Source: Actinomycetes bacterium (lineage in GTDB: Bacteria > Actinomycetota > Actinomycetes > Streptosporangiales > Streptosporangiaceae). From it: a stretch of 58,124 nucleotides of DNA. Within the stretch, counting starts at the first letter, position 1. The number at the start of each line of letters is the position of its first letter. The notes under the pieces are model-generated. The model made no database searches. It was given only the letters and a program-made list of their open reading frames with translations, and was not told where the DNA came from. Positions 8,856 through 17,016 of this stretch are shown here, piece after piece. The stretch lies in assembly GCA_025964575.1 (NCBI GenBank), contig JAOPYO010000361.1, positions 1 through 58,124 of the forward strand, in the 5' to 3' direction. The translations under genes were made by a program, and so were the position numbers.

Positions 8856-9578
8856 TTACAGCGGTCCCCCGCCGCCCGGACCGCCAGTGTCACCGGGGGT
8901 GGGCGAATGCGGCGACGGGCTCGGTGACCCCTTGCTCGGAGTCGGCGACGGAGAAGGAGAGGGAGATCGCGGACTCGGACTCGGCACACTGGTCTCGGAC
9001 GGCACATCCGACGGAGGCGGCGGCTTGGGAAACGGCGTCGACGGCCGGCAGGCGAACAACACCGCCAGCAACAACGCCAACAGGGCAAGCAGACCAGCCA
9101 GGAACAGAACCGTCCCGGCCAGACTCCGCCCGACCGGCAGTTCCGGGGCCACCGGCGGGCCCACCGGCTCCGGCCACGCGAGAGCGGGCTCATGTGACCC
9201 CGCCCAGTACGGTTGGAACTGCGGCCCCCGACGTCCCCACCGGCCGTGGAGACGTCCCTCGAGCAGCACCGCGTCCAGGAACCGCTCAGCGCCCGGCCGG
9301 CCCGTCTCCCGCAACGTCGCCACCCACGGAGCCGGACCATCCGGCTGAGCCCCCGCCACAGAACCCAACTCACCGGTGATCGCGGTTCGGAACCGATCCC
9401 GCGCCGCCGCATCCGACGCGGCACCACGGTTGAGCACAGCGACGGTCACCTGCCGCCCATGCGGATCCACACCCTCATAAACGATCCCGGCCGGCGACTC
9501 ACCCAGCCGGGCCGACAAGCGGAAAGGTCCAAGCTGAGAGGGGTCTCCGGGCGGCAATGGCCTCGACATGCGCGTCAC
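8856..9578 (-). CDS. Membrane protein with degenerate protein-kinase N-lobe
   Basis: The 240-residue product opens like actinobacterial Ser/Thr kinases (LGPFRLSARLGESPAGIVYEGVDPHGR), which is the glycine-rich loop region. There is no catalytic lysine in the expected AVK context (it reads VTVAVLNRG), no HRD and no DFG, so it cannot be an active kinase. One membrane segment follows (SLAGTVLFLAGLLALLALLL) and then an outer tail of about 70 residues rich in Pro and Ser. The layout, cytoplasmic pseudokinase fragment then membrane then proline-rich tail, suggests a binding or sensing protein. Start GTG 9578 or ATG 9569. Confidence 0.7.
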   Translation of the reverse strand: MTRMSRPLPPGDPSQLGPFRLSARLGESPAGIVYEGVDPHGRQVTVAVLNRGAASDAAARDRFRTAITGELGSVAGAQPDGPAPWVATLRETGRPGAERFLDAVLLEGRLHGRWGRRGPQFQPYWAGSHEPALAWPEPVGPPVAPELPVGRSLAGTVLFLAGLLALLALLLAVLFACRPSTPFPKPPPPSDVPSETSVPSPSPRSPSPSPSPTPSKGSPSPSPHSPTPGDTGGPGGGGPL

Positions 9579-9725
9579 CCTAGTACTTCACTCCCATACC
9601 CTCGCCTTGCCACCCCCTGGTGCCGGATCTCTCAACCAGGCCGGTGTCGCGGCCATCCGAGTGAATCTCGTCGCATAGGGTCAGGAAATCGCACGCATGC
9701 TTTCGTACGGACAGTGAGGCCCTTC

Positions 9726-10736
9726 ATGACCGTCGCCGCCCACGACACCGAACAGGCCGCCGCGCTTCTGCAGCGAACGGTCGCCGAGGTGAAGAAGGTC
9801 ATCGTCGGCCAGGAACACATGGTCGAGCGACTCGTCATCGCACTGCTCGCCAACGGCCACTGCCTCCTCGAAGGCGTCCCCGGTGTCGCGAAGACGCTCG
9901 CCGTAGGGACCCTCGCCAAGGTCGTCGGCGGTTCCTTCGCCCGCCTTCAGTTCACTCCGGACCTCGTGCCGTCCGACATCGTCGGCACCCGCATCTACCA
10001 CCCCTCCACCGAGCAGTTCGACGTCGAACTCGGACCCGTCTTCGTCAACTTCGTGCTCGCCGACGAGATCAACCGAGCCCCCGCCAAGGTGCAGTCCGCC
10101 CTCCTGGAGGTCATGGCCGAACGCCAGGTCTCACTGGCCGGCCGGACCTTCCCCCTCCCCGAACCCTTCGTCGTCCTGGCCACCCAGAACCCGATCGAGT
10201 CCGAAGGCGTCTACCCCCTCCCCGAGGCACAGCGCGACCGCTTCCTCATGAAGGTCGACGTCGCCTACCCCGGCGCCCACGAGGAACTCCAGATCCTGCA
10301 GCGGATGAGCGTCGACCCACCCGAAGCGACCCAGATCCTCGACCCCGGGGAACTCATCGCGCTCCAGCGGGCCGCCGCCGAGGTCTCCGTACACGAACTC
10401 GTCGCCGACTACATCGTCCGCCTCGTCATGGCCACCCGCGAACCCGAGCAGTACAACCTCCCCGACCTGCGGAAGACCATCGAGATCGGCGCCAGCCCCC
10501 GTGCCACTCTCGGCCTGGTCTCCTCCGCCCGCGCACTCGCCCTCCTACGCGGCCGCGACTACGTCCTGCCCGAAGACGTACGCGACGTCGCCCACGAGGT
10601 GATGTCTCACCGGATCATGCTGACCTTCGACGCCCTCGCCGACGGCATCGACACCCACGAGGTGGTCGCCCAACTGCTCGCCGCCGTCCCGCCACCCCGC
10701 GTCGTCTGGAACCACGGCCAAGGCACCCTCACATGA
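9726..10736 (+). CDS. MoxR family AAA+ ATPase
   Basis: A 336-residue MoxR ATPase, a chaperone-like enzyme thought to work with VWA proteins to mature or insert metal or protein partners. Walker A is GVPGVAKT (residues 50-57), Walker B is VLADEINRAP, and sensor 1 is VLATQNPIESEG, followed by the family's YPLPEAQRDRF. The C-terminal lid contains RKTIEIGASPRATLGL. The frame is open well upstream, but the ATG at 9726 begins the conserved homology and has GAGG 8 bases before it. The stop overlaps the next ATG (ATGA at 10733), forming an operon with the DUF58 and VWA genes. Confidence 0.93.
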   Translation: MTVAAHDTEQAAALLQRTVAEVKKVIVGQEHMVERLVIALLANGHCLLEGVPGVAKTLAVGTLAKVVGGSFARLQFTPDLVPSDIVGTRIYHPSTEQFDVELGPVFVNFVLADEINRAPAKVQSALLEVMAERQVSLAGRTFPLPEPFVVLATQNPIESEGVYPLPEAQRDRFLMKVDVAYPGAHEELQILQRMSVDPPEATQILDPGELIALQRAAAEVSVHELVADYIVRLVMATREPEQYNLPDLRKTIEIGASPRATLGLVSSARALALLRGRDYVLPEDVRDVAHEVMSHRIMLTFDALADGIDTHEVVAQLLAAVPPPRVVWNHGQGTLT

Positions 10737-11686
10737 AAACCGACCGCAAACTCGCCCACCTCGCCCCCGAACGGTCACTGCGGCGCCTCGAACTCAAGGT
10801 CACCCGCCGCCTCGACGGACTGCTGCACGGCGAGCACCTCGGCCTCATCCCCGGCCCCGGCACCGAACTCGCCGAGGCCCGCCTCTACCAGCCCGGCGAA
10901 GACGACGTCCGCCACATGGACTGGGCCGTCACCGCCCGCACCACCGCACCCCATATACGGGACCTCATCGCCGATCACGAACTCGAAGCCTGGGCCCTCG
11001 TCGACCTGTCCGCCAGCATGGACTTCGGGACCACCGAACTCGAGAAACGCGACCTGGCCGTCGCCGCGCTCGCCGCCGTCGGCTTTCTCACCGTGCGGCT
11101 CGGTGACCGCGTCGGCGCCTACGTGCTGCACCACGGCGCACTACGGCGCATCCCCGCCCGCACCGGCAGAGCGGCGATGTACGCACTCCTCCAATCGATC
11201 CTCGACGCCGAACGTACCCCCGCCGAGACGACCGGCCCGACCCTCCCCGAGGCCATCACCGGACTCGCCCGCGGGCAGAAGCGGCGCGGACTGCGCGTCA
11301 TCATCTCCGACTTCATCGACCCCGCCGACCTCACCGGCGACCAGCCCGCCTGGGAACGCCCTATGCGCCGCCTCGCCGCCCGCCATCAGGTCCTCGCCGT
11401 GGAGATCATCGACCCACGCGAACTCGACCTTCCCAACGTCGGACTGGTGCACCTCGCCGACCCCGAGACCGGCGCCGTACACGAGGTCATGCTCTCCCCC
11501 CGCGTGCGCGCCGCATACGCCCGGGCGGCCGCCGCCCAGCGCGAACGCACCCGGCAGGCGCTGCGTCGCTGCGGAGTCTCCCACCTGGTGCTGCGCACCG
11601 ATCAGGACTGGGTCACCGACGTCGCCCGCTTCGCGCTACGCCAACGCCGGGTCGCCGGCCGCGCCAGGCCCGGGGTGGGCGCGTGA
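10733..11686 (+). CDS. DUF58 domain-containing protein
   Basis: The 317-residue product has the DUF58 core signature YQPGEDDVRHMDWAVTARTT near residue 55 and the VWA-like VDLSASMDFGT near residue 95. DUF58 proteins regularly lie between MoxR ATPases and VWA membrane proteins and are believed to be clients or adaptors of the ATPase. No signal or membrane segment is visible, unlike the longer DUF58 proteins that start with two helices. Translation is coupled on both sides: ATGA with moxR and GTGA with the VWA gene. Confidence 0.9.
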   Translation: MKTDRKLAHLAPERSLRRLELKVTRRLDGLLHGEHLGLIPGPGTELAEARLYQPGEDDVRHMDWAVTARTTAPHIRDLIADHELEAWALVDLSASMDFGTTELEKRDLAVAALAAVGFLTVRLGDRVGAYVLHHGALRRIPARTGRAAMYALLQSILDAERTPAETTGPTLPEAITGLARGQKRRGLRVIISDFIDPADLTGDQPAWERPMRRLAARHQVLAVEIIDPRELDLPNVGLVHLADPETGAVHEVMLSPRVRAAYARAAAAQRERTRQALRRCGVSHLVLRTDQDWVTDVARFALRQRRVAGRARPGVGA

Positions 11687-12630
11687 CCTTCCTCTCCCCC
11701 GGCCGGCTGGGGCTGCTCGCCCTGGTCCCACTCCTGATCCTGGCGTACGTCCTGCTCCAGTGGCGGCGCAAGAAGTACGTCGTCCGCTTCACCAATCTGG
11801 CTCTTCTCGCCCAGGTCGCCCCCAAACACCCGGGCTGGCGGCGGCACGTCGCGGCAGGCCTCTTCCTCGCCATGATCACCATCATGGTGGTCGGATTCGC
11901 CCAGCCCGCCTCCACCGTGAAGGTGCCCCGTGACCGTGCCACCGTCATGGTCGCCATAGATGTGTCACTGTCGATGGAGGCCACCGACGTGGCGCCCAGC
12001 AGGGTCGAGGCCGCCAAGAGCGCCGCGAAGAAATTCATCCAGGACCTGCCCTCACGGTTCAACGTCGGGGTGGTCAGTTTCGCGGGCAATGCCAGCGTCA
12101 TCGCACCCCCCTCCGCAGACCGCGAGTCCGCGATCACCTCGATCGACCAGCTGCAGCTCGACCGGCGGACCGCGATCGGCGAAGCCGTGTTCACCTGCCT
12201 GCAGGCGATCCGGTCTTTCGACGCCCAAGCCACCGCCGATCCGCCGCCGGCGCACATCGTGCTGCTGTCCGACGGGGACAACACCACCGGCCGCAGCGTC
12301 ACCGAGGCCGTCGACGCCGCCAAGGCCGCACACGTGCCCGTCTCCACGATCGCCTTCGGCACGCCCTACGGCACCGTCACCATCGAGGGCGAGACCACCC
12401 CGGTCGAGGTGAACAAGCAGACCCTGCGGACCCTCGCGGAGGACACCAAGGGCAAGGCCTACGAGGCCAGCGACGGCGGTCAACTGTCGGACGTCTACCA
12501 GAACATCGGCAGCTCACTCGGCTGGAAGACCGAACACCGCGACGTGTCCGCACGCTTCATCGGCTTCGGCCTGCTGCTGGCCTTCGCCGCCGGCGGCGCC
12601 TCCCTGATCTGGTTCTCCCGCCTTCCCTGA
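11683..12630 (+). CDS. VWA domain membrane protein (BatA-like)
   Basis: The 315-residue protein has N-terminal membrane segments (LGLLALVPLLILAYVLL and AGLFLAMITIMVVGF), then a von Willebrand A domain with the metal-ion site DVSLSM (Asp 93, Ser 95, Ser 97) and the later LLSDGDNTTGRS. A final helix near the C terminus (FIGFGLLLAFAAGGASLIW) anchors it again. This is the BatA arrangement, with the VWA domain outside the cell. GTG start 11683, overlapping the DUF58 stop by 4 bases. Confidence 0.9.
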   Translation: MTFLSPGRLGLLALVPLLILAYVLLQWRRKKYVVRFTNLALLAQVAPKHPGWRRHVAAGLFLAMITIMVVGFAQPASTVKVPRDRATVMVAIDVSLSMEATDVAPSRVEAAKSAAKKFIQDLPSRFNVGVVSFAGNASVIAPPSADRESAITSIDQLQLDRRTAIGEAVFTCLQAIRSFDAQATADPPPAHIVLLSDGDNTTGRSVTEAVDAAKAAHVPVSTIAFGTPYGTVTIEGETTPVEVNKQTLRTLAEDTKGKAYEASDGGQLSDVYQNIGSSLGWKTEHRDVSARFIGFGLLLAFAAGGASLIWFSRLP

Positions 12631-12822
12631 CACCACCGGACACGGCCGTGGGTCCATCAGGGTGCGGGACGGTCCACAGACCGATCAGCCAGAGGCCCCG
12701 ATGCAGATCACCGGTATCGCGACGGTCCCATTCCCGTGATCAGGTCCGTGGCCTCGGACGATACCCAGTCTGACCTGGGATGGTGCAGAGCGACATGCTG
12801 ATCACTGATACGGTCGGCCGAC

Positions 12823-13452
12823 GTGGGGGAGCACTATTTCGCGGAACAGCCGACGGCCGCGAGCCGTCCGGGCAGTGTCGACCTGGTGCTGCCCGATCTG
12901 CACCTGCGGCTGGAGACCGACCGGGGCATGTTCTCCCCGGACCGCATCGACCTGGGCACCCGGATCCTGCTGGAGACCGTTCCCCCTCCCCCGCAGTCAG
13001 GAGACCTCCTCGATGTCGGCTGCGGCTACGGACCCATCGCGCTCACCATGGCCAAGCGCTCCCCGCAGGCGAGCGTCTTCGGGGTCGATGTGAACGCGCG
13101 AGCGCTGGCGCTCGCGGAGCGCAATGCCACCACCGGCGGCCTTGACAATGTAAAGTTCAGCTTGAGCGACCAACTCGATCCCGCACTGCGGTTCGCGGCG
13201 ATCTGGTCGAACCCGCCGATCCGTATCGGCAAGCCGGCCCTCCACGAACTCCTCACCACCTGGCTCGACCGCCTCACCCCCGACGGCCGCGCCCACCTCG
13301 TGGTCCAGAAGCACCTCGGTTCCGACTCCCTGCAGCGGTGGCTGAACGACCAGGGATGGGCCACGGAGCGTGTCGCCTCCCGGTCCTCCTACCGGATCCT
13401 CGCCGTGTCCGCCCGCGCCGATTCCACCCTTACAGAGGACCCAGCGCCATGA
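12823..13452 (+). CDS. Class I SAM methyltransferase, RsmC-like
   Basis: A 209-residue methyltransferase of the RsmC/RlmG type. The SAM-binding motif is LLDVGCGYGPIALTMAK, motif II is VFGVDVNARAL, and the catalytic motif IV is WSNPPIRIG, an NPPx(R/H) variant seen in guanine-N2 rRNA methyltransferases. It has only the single methyltransferase domain, as usual in actinobacteria, whereas E. coli RsmC is duplicated. Start GTG 12823. Its stop overlaps the ATG of the next RNA methyltransferase gene, so both are made together and a translation-related target is likely. Confidence 0.85.
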   Translation: MGEHYFAEQPTAASRPGSVDLVLPDLHLRLETDRGMFSPDRIDLGTRILLETVPPPPQSGDLLDVGCGYGPIALTMAKRSPQASVFGVDVNARALALAERNATTGGLDNVKFSLSDQLDPALRFAAIWSNPPIRIGKPALHELLTTWLDRLTPDGRAHLVVQKHLGSDSLQRWLNDQGWATERVASRSSYRILAVSARADSTLTEDPAP

Positions 13453-14018
13453 CCTCACCCGAAACCCAACCCGAACAGCCCGACCGCAAGCAGCTGCGGG
13501 CCACCGACGTGAAACGGCTCAACCGCACCTGGCGGCGACGCACCGAGGCCCGTCTCGGGCTGCTCGTGGAATCGGTGACCCAACCGTTCAACATCGGGTC
13601 GATCGTGCGCTCCGCGGCGGTCTTCGGCGTCGAGCACCTATGGCTGGCCGGTAATGCCACTCCCCTGACCCACCAGAACGTCCGTAAGACCGCACTGGGC
13701 ACCGAGCGGCTGGTGCCCTGGGATCACGCCGGGACCCCCGCAGAGGCCGTGAAGGCCGCCCACGCGGCCGGCTTCCGCGTCGTGGCGATCGAGCTCACCA
13801 CCGACGCCGTGCCGCTGTACGAGGCGCCCCTGGACGGCGACATCTGTCTGGCGGTCGGCGGCGAGGACCATGGCTGCTCGCCCGCCCTGCTGGCCGCCGC
13901 CGACGCGGTCGCCTACATCCCGCAGATCGGGCGGGTCGGTTCACTGAACGTCGCGGTCGCCACCGCCATCGCACTGGCCGAGACCCGCCGCCGCGAATGG
14001 GCCCCGCCGCAGGACTAA
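13449..14018 (+). CDS. TrmH/SpoU family RNA 2'-O-methyltransferase
   Basis: The 189-residue SPOUT methyltransferase shows all three motifs: VTQPFNIGSIVRSAAVFG (motif 1, with Asn and Arg), LAVGGEDHGCS (motif 2, GxExxG) and IGRVGSLNVAVATAIAL (motif 3, which forms the knot and binds SAM). Its closest functional type is TrmH, which methylates G18 of tRNA, although rRNA targets cannot be excluded. ATG 13449 overlaps the previous stop (ATGA). The basic N terminus (RLNRTWRRRTEAR) fits RNA binding. Confidence 0.88.
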   Translation: MTSPETQPEQPDRKQLRATDVKRLNRTWRRRTEARLGLLVESVTQPFNIGSIVRSAAVFGVEHLWLAGNATPLTHQNVRKTALGTERLVPWDHAGTPAEAVKAAHAAGFRVVAIELTTDAVPLYEAPLDGDICLAVGGEDHGCSPALLAAADAVAYIPQIGRVGSLNVAVATAIALAETRRREWAPPQD

Positions 14019-14162
14019 GAGGCTGCGGGGCGCCCAGGCGGCGCATCCACCTGGTCACCGCTCGCAACGAAAGTTCGGTGCTGAACGATCCTCGATCCGA
14101 ACCGCACGCCGCGTCATGACCGCAGATCGACGACTCGGCGGTATCTGACGCTCCATGGTCGT

Positions 14163-14390
14163 TCAGCCGGCCAGCGTGCCACCCGCCGCCATGAAATCAG
14201 CGAACTCCTCAAGGGAGATCTTGCCGTCACGGTTGCGGTCGCCGCTCACCACGACCTCCACCGCCCGCGCGTCGGTGATCTCCTGGCCCAGCGCGCGCAT
14301 CAGGCTCTTGAACTCGGCCGCCGTGATGAACCCGTCGCCATCGACGTCCACCAGCTCGAACGTCGCCTTGTACTCGCTCGCATCCGCCAC
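14163..14390 (-). CDS. Small EF-hand calcium-binding protein
   Basis: A 75-residue protein with two consecutive EF-hands. The first loop is DVDGDGFITAAE and the second DRNRDGKISLEE, each with acidic residues at positions 1, 3, 5 and 12 except Asn at position 3 of the second. The GTG at 14390 has AGAGG 9 bases upstream and begins immediately before the first helix. The frame is open to 14495, but the extra residues do not resemble an EF-hand protein. Small two-EF-hand proteins of this length occur widely in actinomycetes as presumed calcium sensors. Divergent from the glycerophosphodiesterase. Confidence 0.8.
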   Translation of the reverse strand: MADASEYKATFELVDVDGDGFITAAEFKSLMRALGQEITDARAVEVVVSGDRNRDGKISLEEFADFMAAGGTLAG

Positions 14391-14492
14391 GTCGCGCCAC
14401 CTCTCGATTCCAGGACTTTTCAGGCGAAAGGAACGTAGCACCGTTGCCAAGGATGGCGGGCCGATATGGGGTTCGACACTCACATCGCCGAC

Positions 14493-14511
14493 CACCTTTA
14501 CGTTGTAAGGT
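14493..14511. promoter_or_regulatory. Candidate operator with ACCTT-N8-AAGGT dyad upstream of glycerophosphodiesterase
   Basis: The site reads CACCTTTACGTTGTA then AGGT, with ACCTT at 14494-14498 and its complement AAGGT at 14507-14511. The first 15 bases recur exactly at 23253-23267, upstream of the acyl-CoA dehydrogenase gene. It lies between the divergent EF-hand and glycerophosphodiesterase starts, 58 bases before the latter. The regulator is not identified. Confidence 0.4.
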
Positions 14512-14565
14512 TACTCTGGGTGTGCCGGATCGCGTACCGGCGGACCAGCCGTCATACTCGGATGG

Positions 14566-15375
14566 GTGCCGAGCTCGCATGAATTCCTCGATCACCCCGG
14601 TCCCATCCCCTTCGCACACCGCGGTGGCGCCAAGGGCTTCCCCGAGAACTCCATGCCCGCGTTCCAGCGGGCGGTCAGCCTCGGCTACCGGTACCTCGAG
14701 ACCGACGTCCACGCCACCGCCGACGGGGTCCTGGTCGCCTTCCACGACCGGACCCTCGACCGGGTGACCGACCGGAGCGGCCCCATCGCGCGCCTGCCCT
14801 ACGCCCAGGTCGAGCGGGCGCGCATCGACGGCACCGAGCCGATCCCCCGCCTCGAGGACATCCTCGGCAGCTGGCCGGACGCCCGCATCAACATCGACAT
14901 CAAGGACGAGCCGGCGATCACCCCTCTCGTCGAGACCCTGCACCGGACCATGTCCTGGCACCTGGTGTGCATCACGTCCTTCTCGACCCGGCGCCTCGTC
15001 CAGCTGCGCGCCCGGCTGCCGCTGTTCACCGATGAGGACGTCTGCATGTCCCTCGGCCCGCGCGGCGTGATGGCGCTGCGGGCCAGGTCCTATGGCGGCC
15101 CGGTCAGCAAGTTGGTCCGGCTGGCCGCCACCGGGATCGCCTGCGCACAGGTCCCCCATGGCCTGGGCCCGGTGCCGTTCGTCACCGCGACCTTCGTCGA
15201 GCAGGCCCACGTCCTCGGCCTCAAGGTCCACGTCTGGACCGTCAACAAGCCGGCCGAGATGGAGCGGCTGCTCGACCTCGGGGTGGACGGGATCTTCACC
15301 GACGACCTGGTGGCGCTGCGGGACGCGCTGGCCGCCCGGGGTCTGTGGCACAGCGCGTCGCCGTCGAAGAGCTGA
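14566..15375 (+). CDS. glpQ: Glycerophosphodiester phosphodiesterase
   Basis: Cleaves glycerophosphodiesters from lipid turnover to glycerol 3-phosphate and an alcohol. The 269-residue product has AHRGGAKGFPENSMPAF (catalytic His and metal ligands), ETDVHATADGVLVAFHD (the metal-binding acidic pair and second catalytic His), and DIDIKDEP-like and VHVWTVNKPAEM blocks of the GDPD TIM barrel. No signal peptide, so cytoplasmic. GTG 14566 has no ribosome-binding site, and a CATACT hexamer at 14553-14558 is 8 bases before it, so a leaderless message is likely. Confidence 0.88.
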   Translation: MPSSHEFLDHPGPIPFAHRGGAKGFPENSMPAFQRAVSLGYRYLETDVHATADGVLVAFHDRTLDRVTDRSGPIARLPYAQVERARIDGTEPIPRLEDILGSWPDARINIDIKDEPAITPLVETLHRTMSWHLVCITSFSTRRLVQLRARLPLFTDEDVCMSLGPRGVMALRARSYGGPVSKLVRLAATGIACAQVPHGLGPVPFVTATFVEQAHVLGLKVHVWTVNKPAEMERLLDLGVDGIFTDDLVALRDALAARGLWHSASPSKS

Positions 15376-15414
15376 TCGGGCCGCGACCTTTACACAGAAC
15401 CGGACGCGCTGAGC

Positions 15415-15714
15415 TCAGGCTCTGAACCCAGGTGGCCGTGGCGGGCCCCCAGGTCGATACTGCGCGGCGATCCGCAGCGGGTCGGGCTTCGGGGTCTGTG
15501 CCGGCTCAGCGGCCGGACCAGGGCCCGTGCCCGTGAGGTCCACCCGCTCCCCCGCGACGCGCTCAAGCAGCTCGAGGTCCTCCGCCGACACGATGGCGGC
15601 CACCACCTTGCCATGCCGGCTGAGCGGGATCCGCTCCCCGCCATAGGCGACTCGATTGACCAGCTCCGCCAGGTCTTTCCGCGCTTCCGTCACCGGAACC
15701 TCTTCGCGTGCCAC
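15415..15714 (-). CDS. Phd/YefM family antitoxin, orphan
   Basis: A 99-residue antitoxin-like protein. Its N-terminal 60 residues have the Phd/YefM fold signature: VTEARKDLAELVNRVAYGGERIPLSRHGKVVAAIVSAEDLELLERV. The C-terminal 40 residues are proline-rich, the part that in this family wraps the toxin. No toxin gene (Doc, YoeB or PIN type) is adjacent: the downstream neighbour is the convergent glycerophosphodiesterase. GTG 15714 lies 7 bases after a TAAGAT hexamer on the minus strand, which suggests a leaderless message. It is divergent from clpP. Confidence 0.8.
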   Translation of the reverse strand: MAREEVPVTEARKDLAELVNRVAYGGERIPLSRHGKVVAAIVSAEDLELLERVAGERVDLTGTGPGPAAEPAQTPKPDPLRIAAQYRPGGPPRPPGFRA

Positions 15715-15721
15715 GACACAG

Positions 15722-15765
15722 ATCTTAGCATTCTGTATTTTCCTGCTAGAATGTACAAAACGTAC
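15722..15765. promoter_or_regulatory. Divergent promoter region between the phd-like gene and clpP
   Basis: This AT-rich island has TAAGAT on the minus strand (15722-15727) serving the antitoxin gene. On the plus strand TAGAAT (15747-15752) is preceded at 16-base spacing by TTAGCA (15725-15730), a fair -10/-35 pair for clpP. The dyad GTAC-N5-GTAC at 15753-15765 overlaps the plus-strand start region and is a candidate site for autoregulation by the antitoxin. Confidence 0.45.
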
Positions 15766-15807
15766 GCTCCATGAGCGTGGCGCACGAGAATTCAGAGGGA
15801 GAGGCCC

Positions 15808-16437
15808 GTGTACAGCCAAACCAACGGCCCCAGGCCGGAGACCTATGCCCCACGCAGCCAAGCGCAGGTCCTGGCCCCGGACCTGCTGCGGGAACAGCTC
15901 TCACAGCGCCTGCTGGCCCAGCGCATCGTCTTCATCGGCGCGGAGATCGACGATGAGCTCGCCAACCAGGTCTGCGGTCAGCTTCTGCTGCTCTCCGCCC
16001 AGGACGGCGGACGGGATCTCACCCTCTACATCAACTCCCCCGGCGGATCGGTCGACGCCGGCATGGCCATCTACGACGTGATGCAGTACCTGCCCAACGA
16101 CGTCGCGACCGTCGCCCTGGGCCTGGCCGCCTCCATGGGGCAGTCCCTGCTGTGCGCGGGCACTCACGGCAAGCGCTACGCCCTCCGGCACGCCAGGGTG
16201 ATGATGCACCAGCCCTCGGGCGGGATCCGGGGCACCGCCTCCGACATCCGGATCCAGGCCGAGCAGTCGCTCTATCTCAAGCGGGTCCTGGCCGAGCGGA
16301 CCGCCGTCCACACCGGCCGGCCCCTCGAGGAGATCGAGCGTGATGCGGACCGTGACCGGTGGTTCACCGCCGAGGAGGCCAAGGATTACGGCTTCGTCGA
16401 CCACGTGATCGACAGCACCGAACGCGTGGGCTCCTAG
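15808..16437 (+). CDS. clpP: ATP-dependent Clp protease proteolytic subunit
   Basis: A 209-residue serine peptidase that forms the ClpP barrel. The catalytic triad is visible: Ser 109 in GLAASMGQ, His 134 in VMMHQPSGG and Asp 179 in IERDADRDRW. The INSPGGSV oxyanion segment is at 75-82. GTG 15808 is preceded by GAGGGAGAGG. It is not next to clpX or to another clpP, unlike the main clpP1P2 pair of actinobacteria, so this is probably an extra paralogue. Confidence 0.93.
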   Translation: MYSQTNGPRPETYAPRSQAQVLAPDLLREQLSQRLLAQRIVFIGAEIDDELANQVCGQLLLLSAQDGGRDLTLYINSPGGSVDAGMAIYDVMQYLPNDVATVALGLAASMGQSLLCAGTHGKRYALRHARVMMHQPSGGIRGTASDIRIQAEQSLYLKRVLAERTAVHTGRPLEEIERDADRDRWFTAEEAKDYGFVDHVIDSTERVGS

Positions 16438-16499
16438 GCGTTTTCCGCGTGCCGGAGAGTAACCCCATGGAAACAACAGGGTTGGATCGGGTCTAGTGC

Positions 16500-16526
16500 G
16501 GGAATCTTGTCACGGTATCCAGCGTT
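16500..16526 (+). promoter_or_regulatory. SigR-type promoter of rbpA
   Basis: GGGAAT at 16500-16505 is followed after exactly 18 bases by GTT at 16524-16526, which is the consensus of the thiol-stress sigma factor SigR (GGGAAT-N18-GTT). It lies 42 bases before the rbpA ATG. In Streptomyces, rbpA is an established SigR target. Confidence 0.8.
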
Positions 16527-16568
16527 GGTCAGGACAAGACCGCAAGCCGTCTGGGGAGGCACGTCACG

Positions 16569-16913
16569 ATGGCAGAGCGCGCACTTCGCGGTACCCGTCT
16601 CGGAGCCACGAGCTACGAGAATGACCGTAACACCGACCTGGCCCCACGCCAGGAGATCGACTACACCTGCCAGCGGGGCCACTTGTTCACCGTAACACTT
16701 GCCGCCGAGGCTGAGGTGCCGATGACCTGGGAATGCCGCAATTGCGGCGTTACGGCACTCCGCGTCGATGGTGAGATGCCTCAACCCAAGCGAGGCAAGC
16801 CACCACGTACCCACTGGGACATGCTCTTGGAGCGCCGGACGGTCGAGGACCTCGAAGAGGTGCTCGCCGAACGCCTGGCGATCCTGCGAGCAGGACGGCG
16901 CAAGAGCGCCTGA
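16569..16913 (+). CDS. rbpA: RNA polymerase-binding protein RbpA
   Basis: RbpA is an essential actinobacterial transcription factor that binds the principal sigma factor and RNA polymerase and stabilises open complexes. The 114-residue protein shows the typical order: MAERALRGTRLGATSYE (N-terminal tail), the zinc-ribbon-like core YTCQRGHLFTVTLAAEAEVP...WECRNCG, the basic linker QPKRGKPPRTHWDMLLERR and the sigma-interacting helix TVEDLEEVLAERLAILR. It is transcribed from a SigR-type promoter and ends 16 bases before a strong bidirectional hairpin. Confidence 0.95.
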   Translation: MAERALRGTRLGATSYENDRNTDLAPRQEIDYTCQRGHLFTVTLAAEAEVPMTWECRNCGVTALRVDGEMPQPKRGKPPRTHWDMLLERRTVEDLEEVLAERLAILRAGRRKSA

Positions 16914-16929
16914 CCTGTCACATCTCACG

Positions 16930-16970
16930 CGACTGGGCCGTACCGCCACACCGGCGGTACGGCCCAGTCG
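16930..16970. terminator. Bidirectional hairpin terminator between rbpA and fxsA
   Basis: Perfect 18-bp stem (16930-16947 with 16953-16970) and a 5-base loop, located between the convergent rbpA and fxsA genes. No long T tract follows on either strand, as is common in GC-rich actinobacteria. Confidence 0.8.
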
Positions 16971-17016
16971 CATGTCCGCCCCCGGCCGAACGCCGGCTCC
17001 CAACGGGATGCCCGCT

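Noticed and set aside
9213..9725. Long N-terminal extension of the MoxR gene open to 9213
   Set aside because: The extension overlaps the opposite-strand membrane-protein gene, is Arg/Pro-rich without domain features, and the MoxR homology begins at ATG 9726 with a ribosome-binding site.
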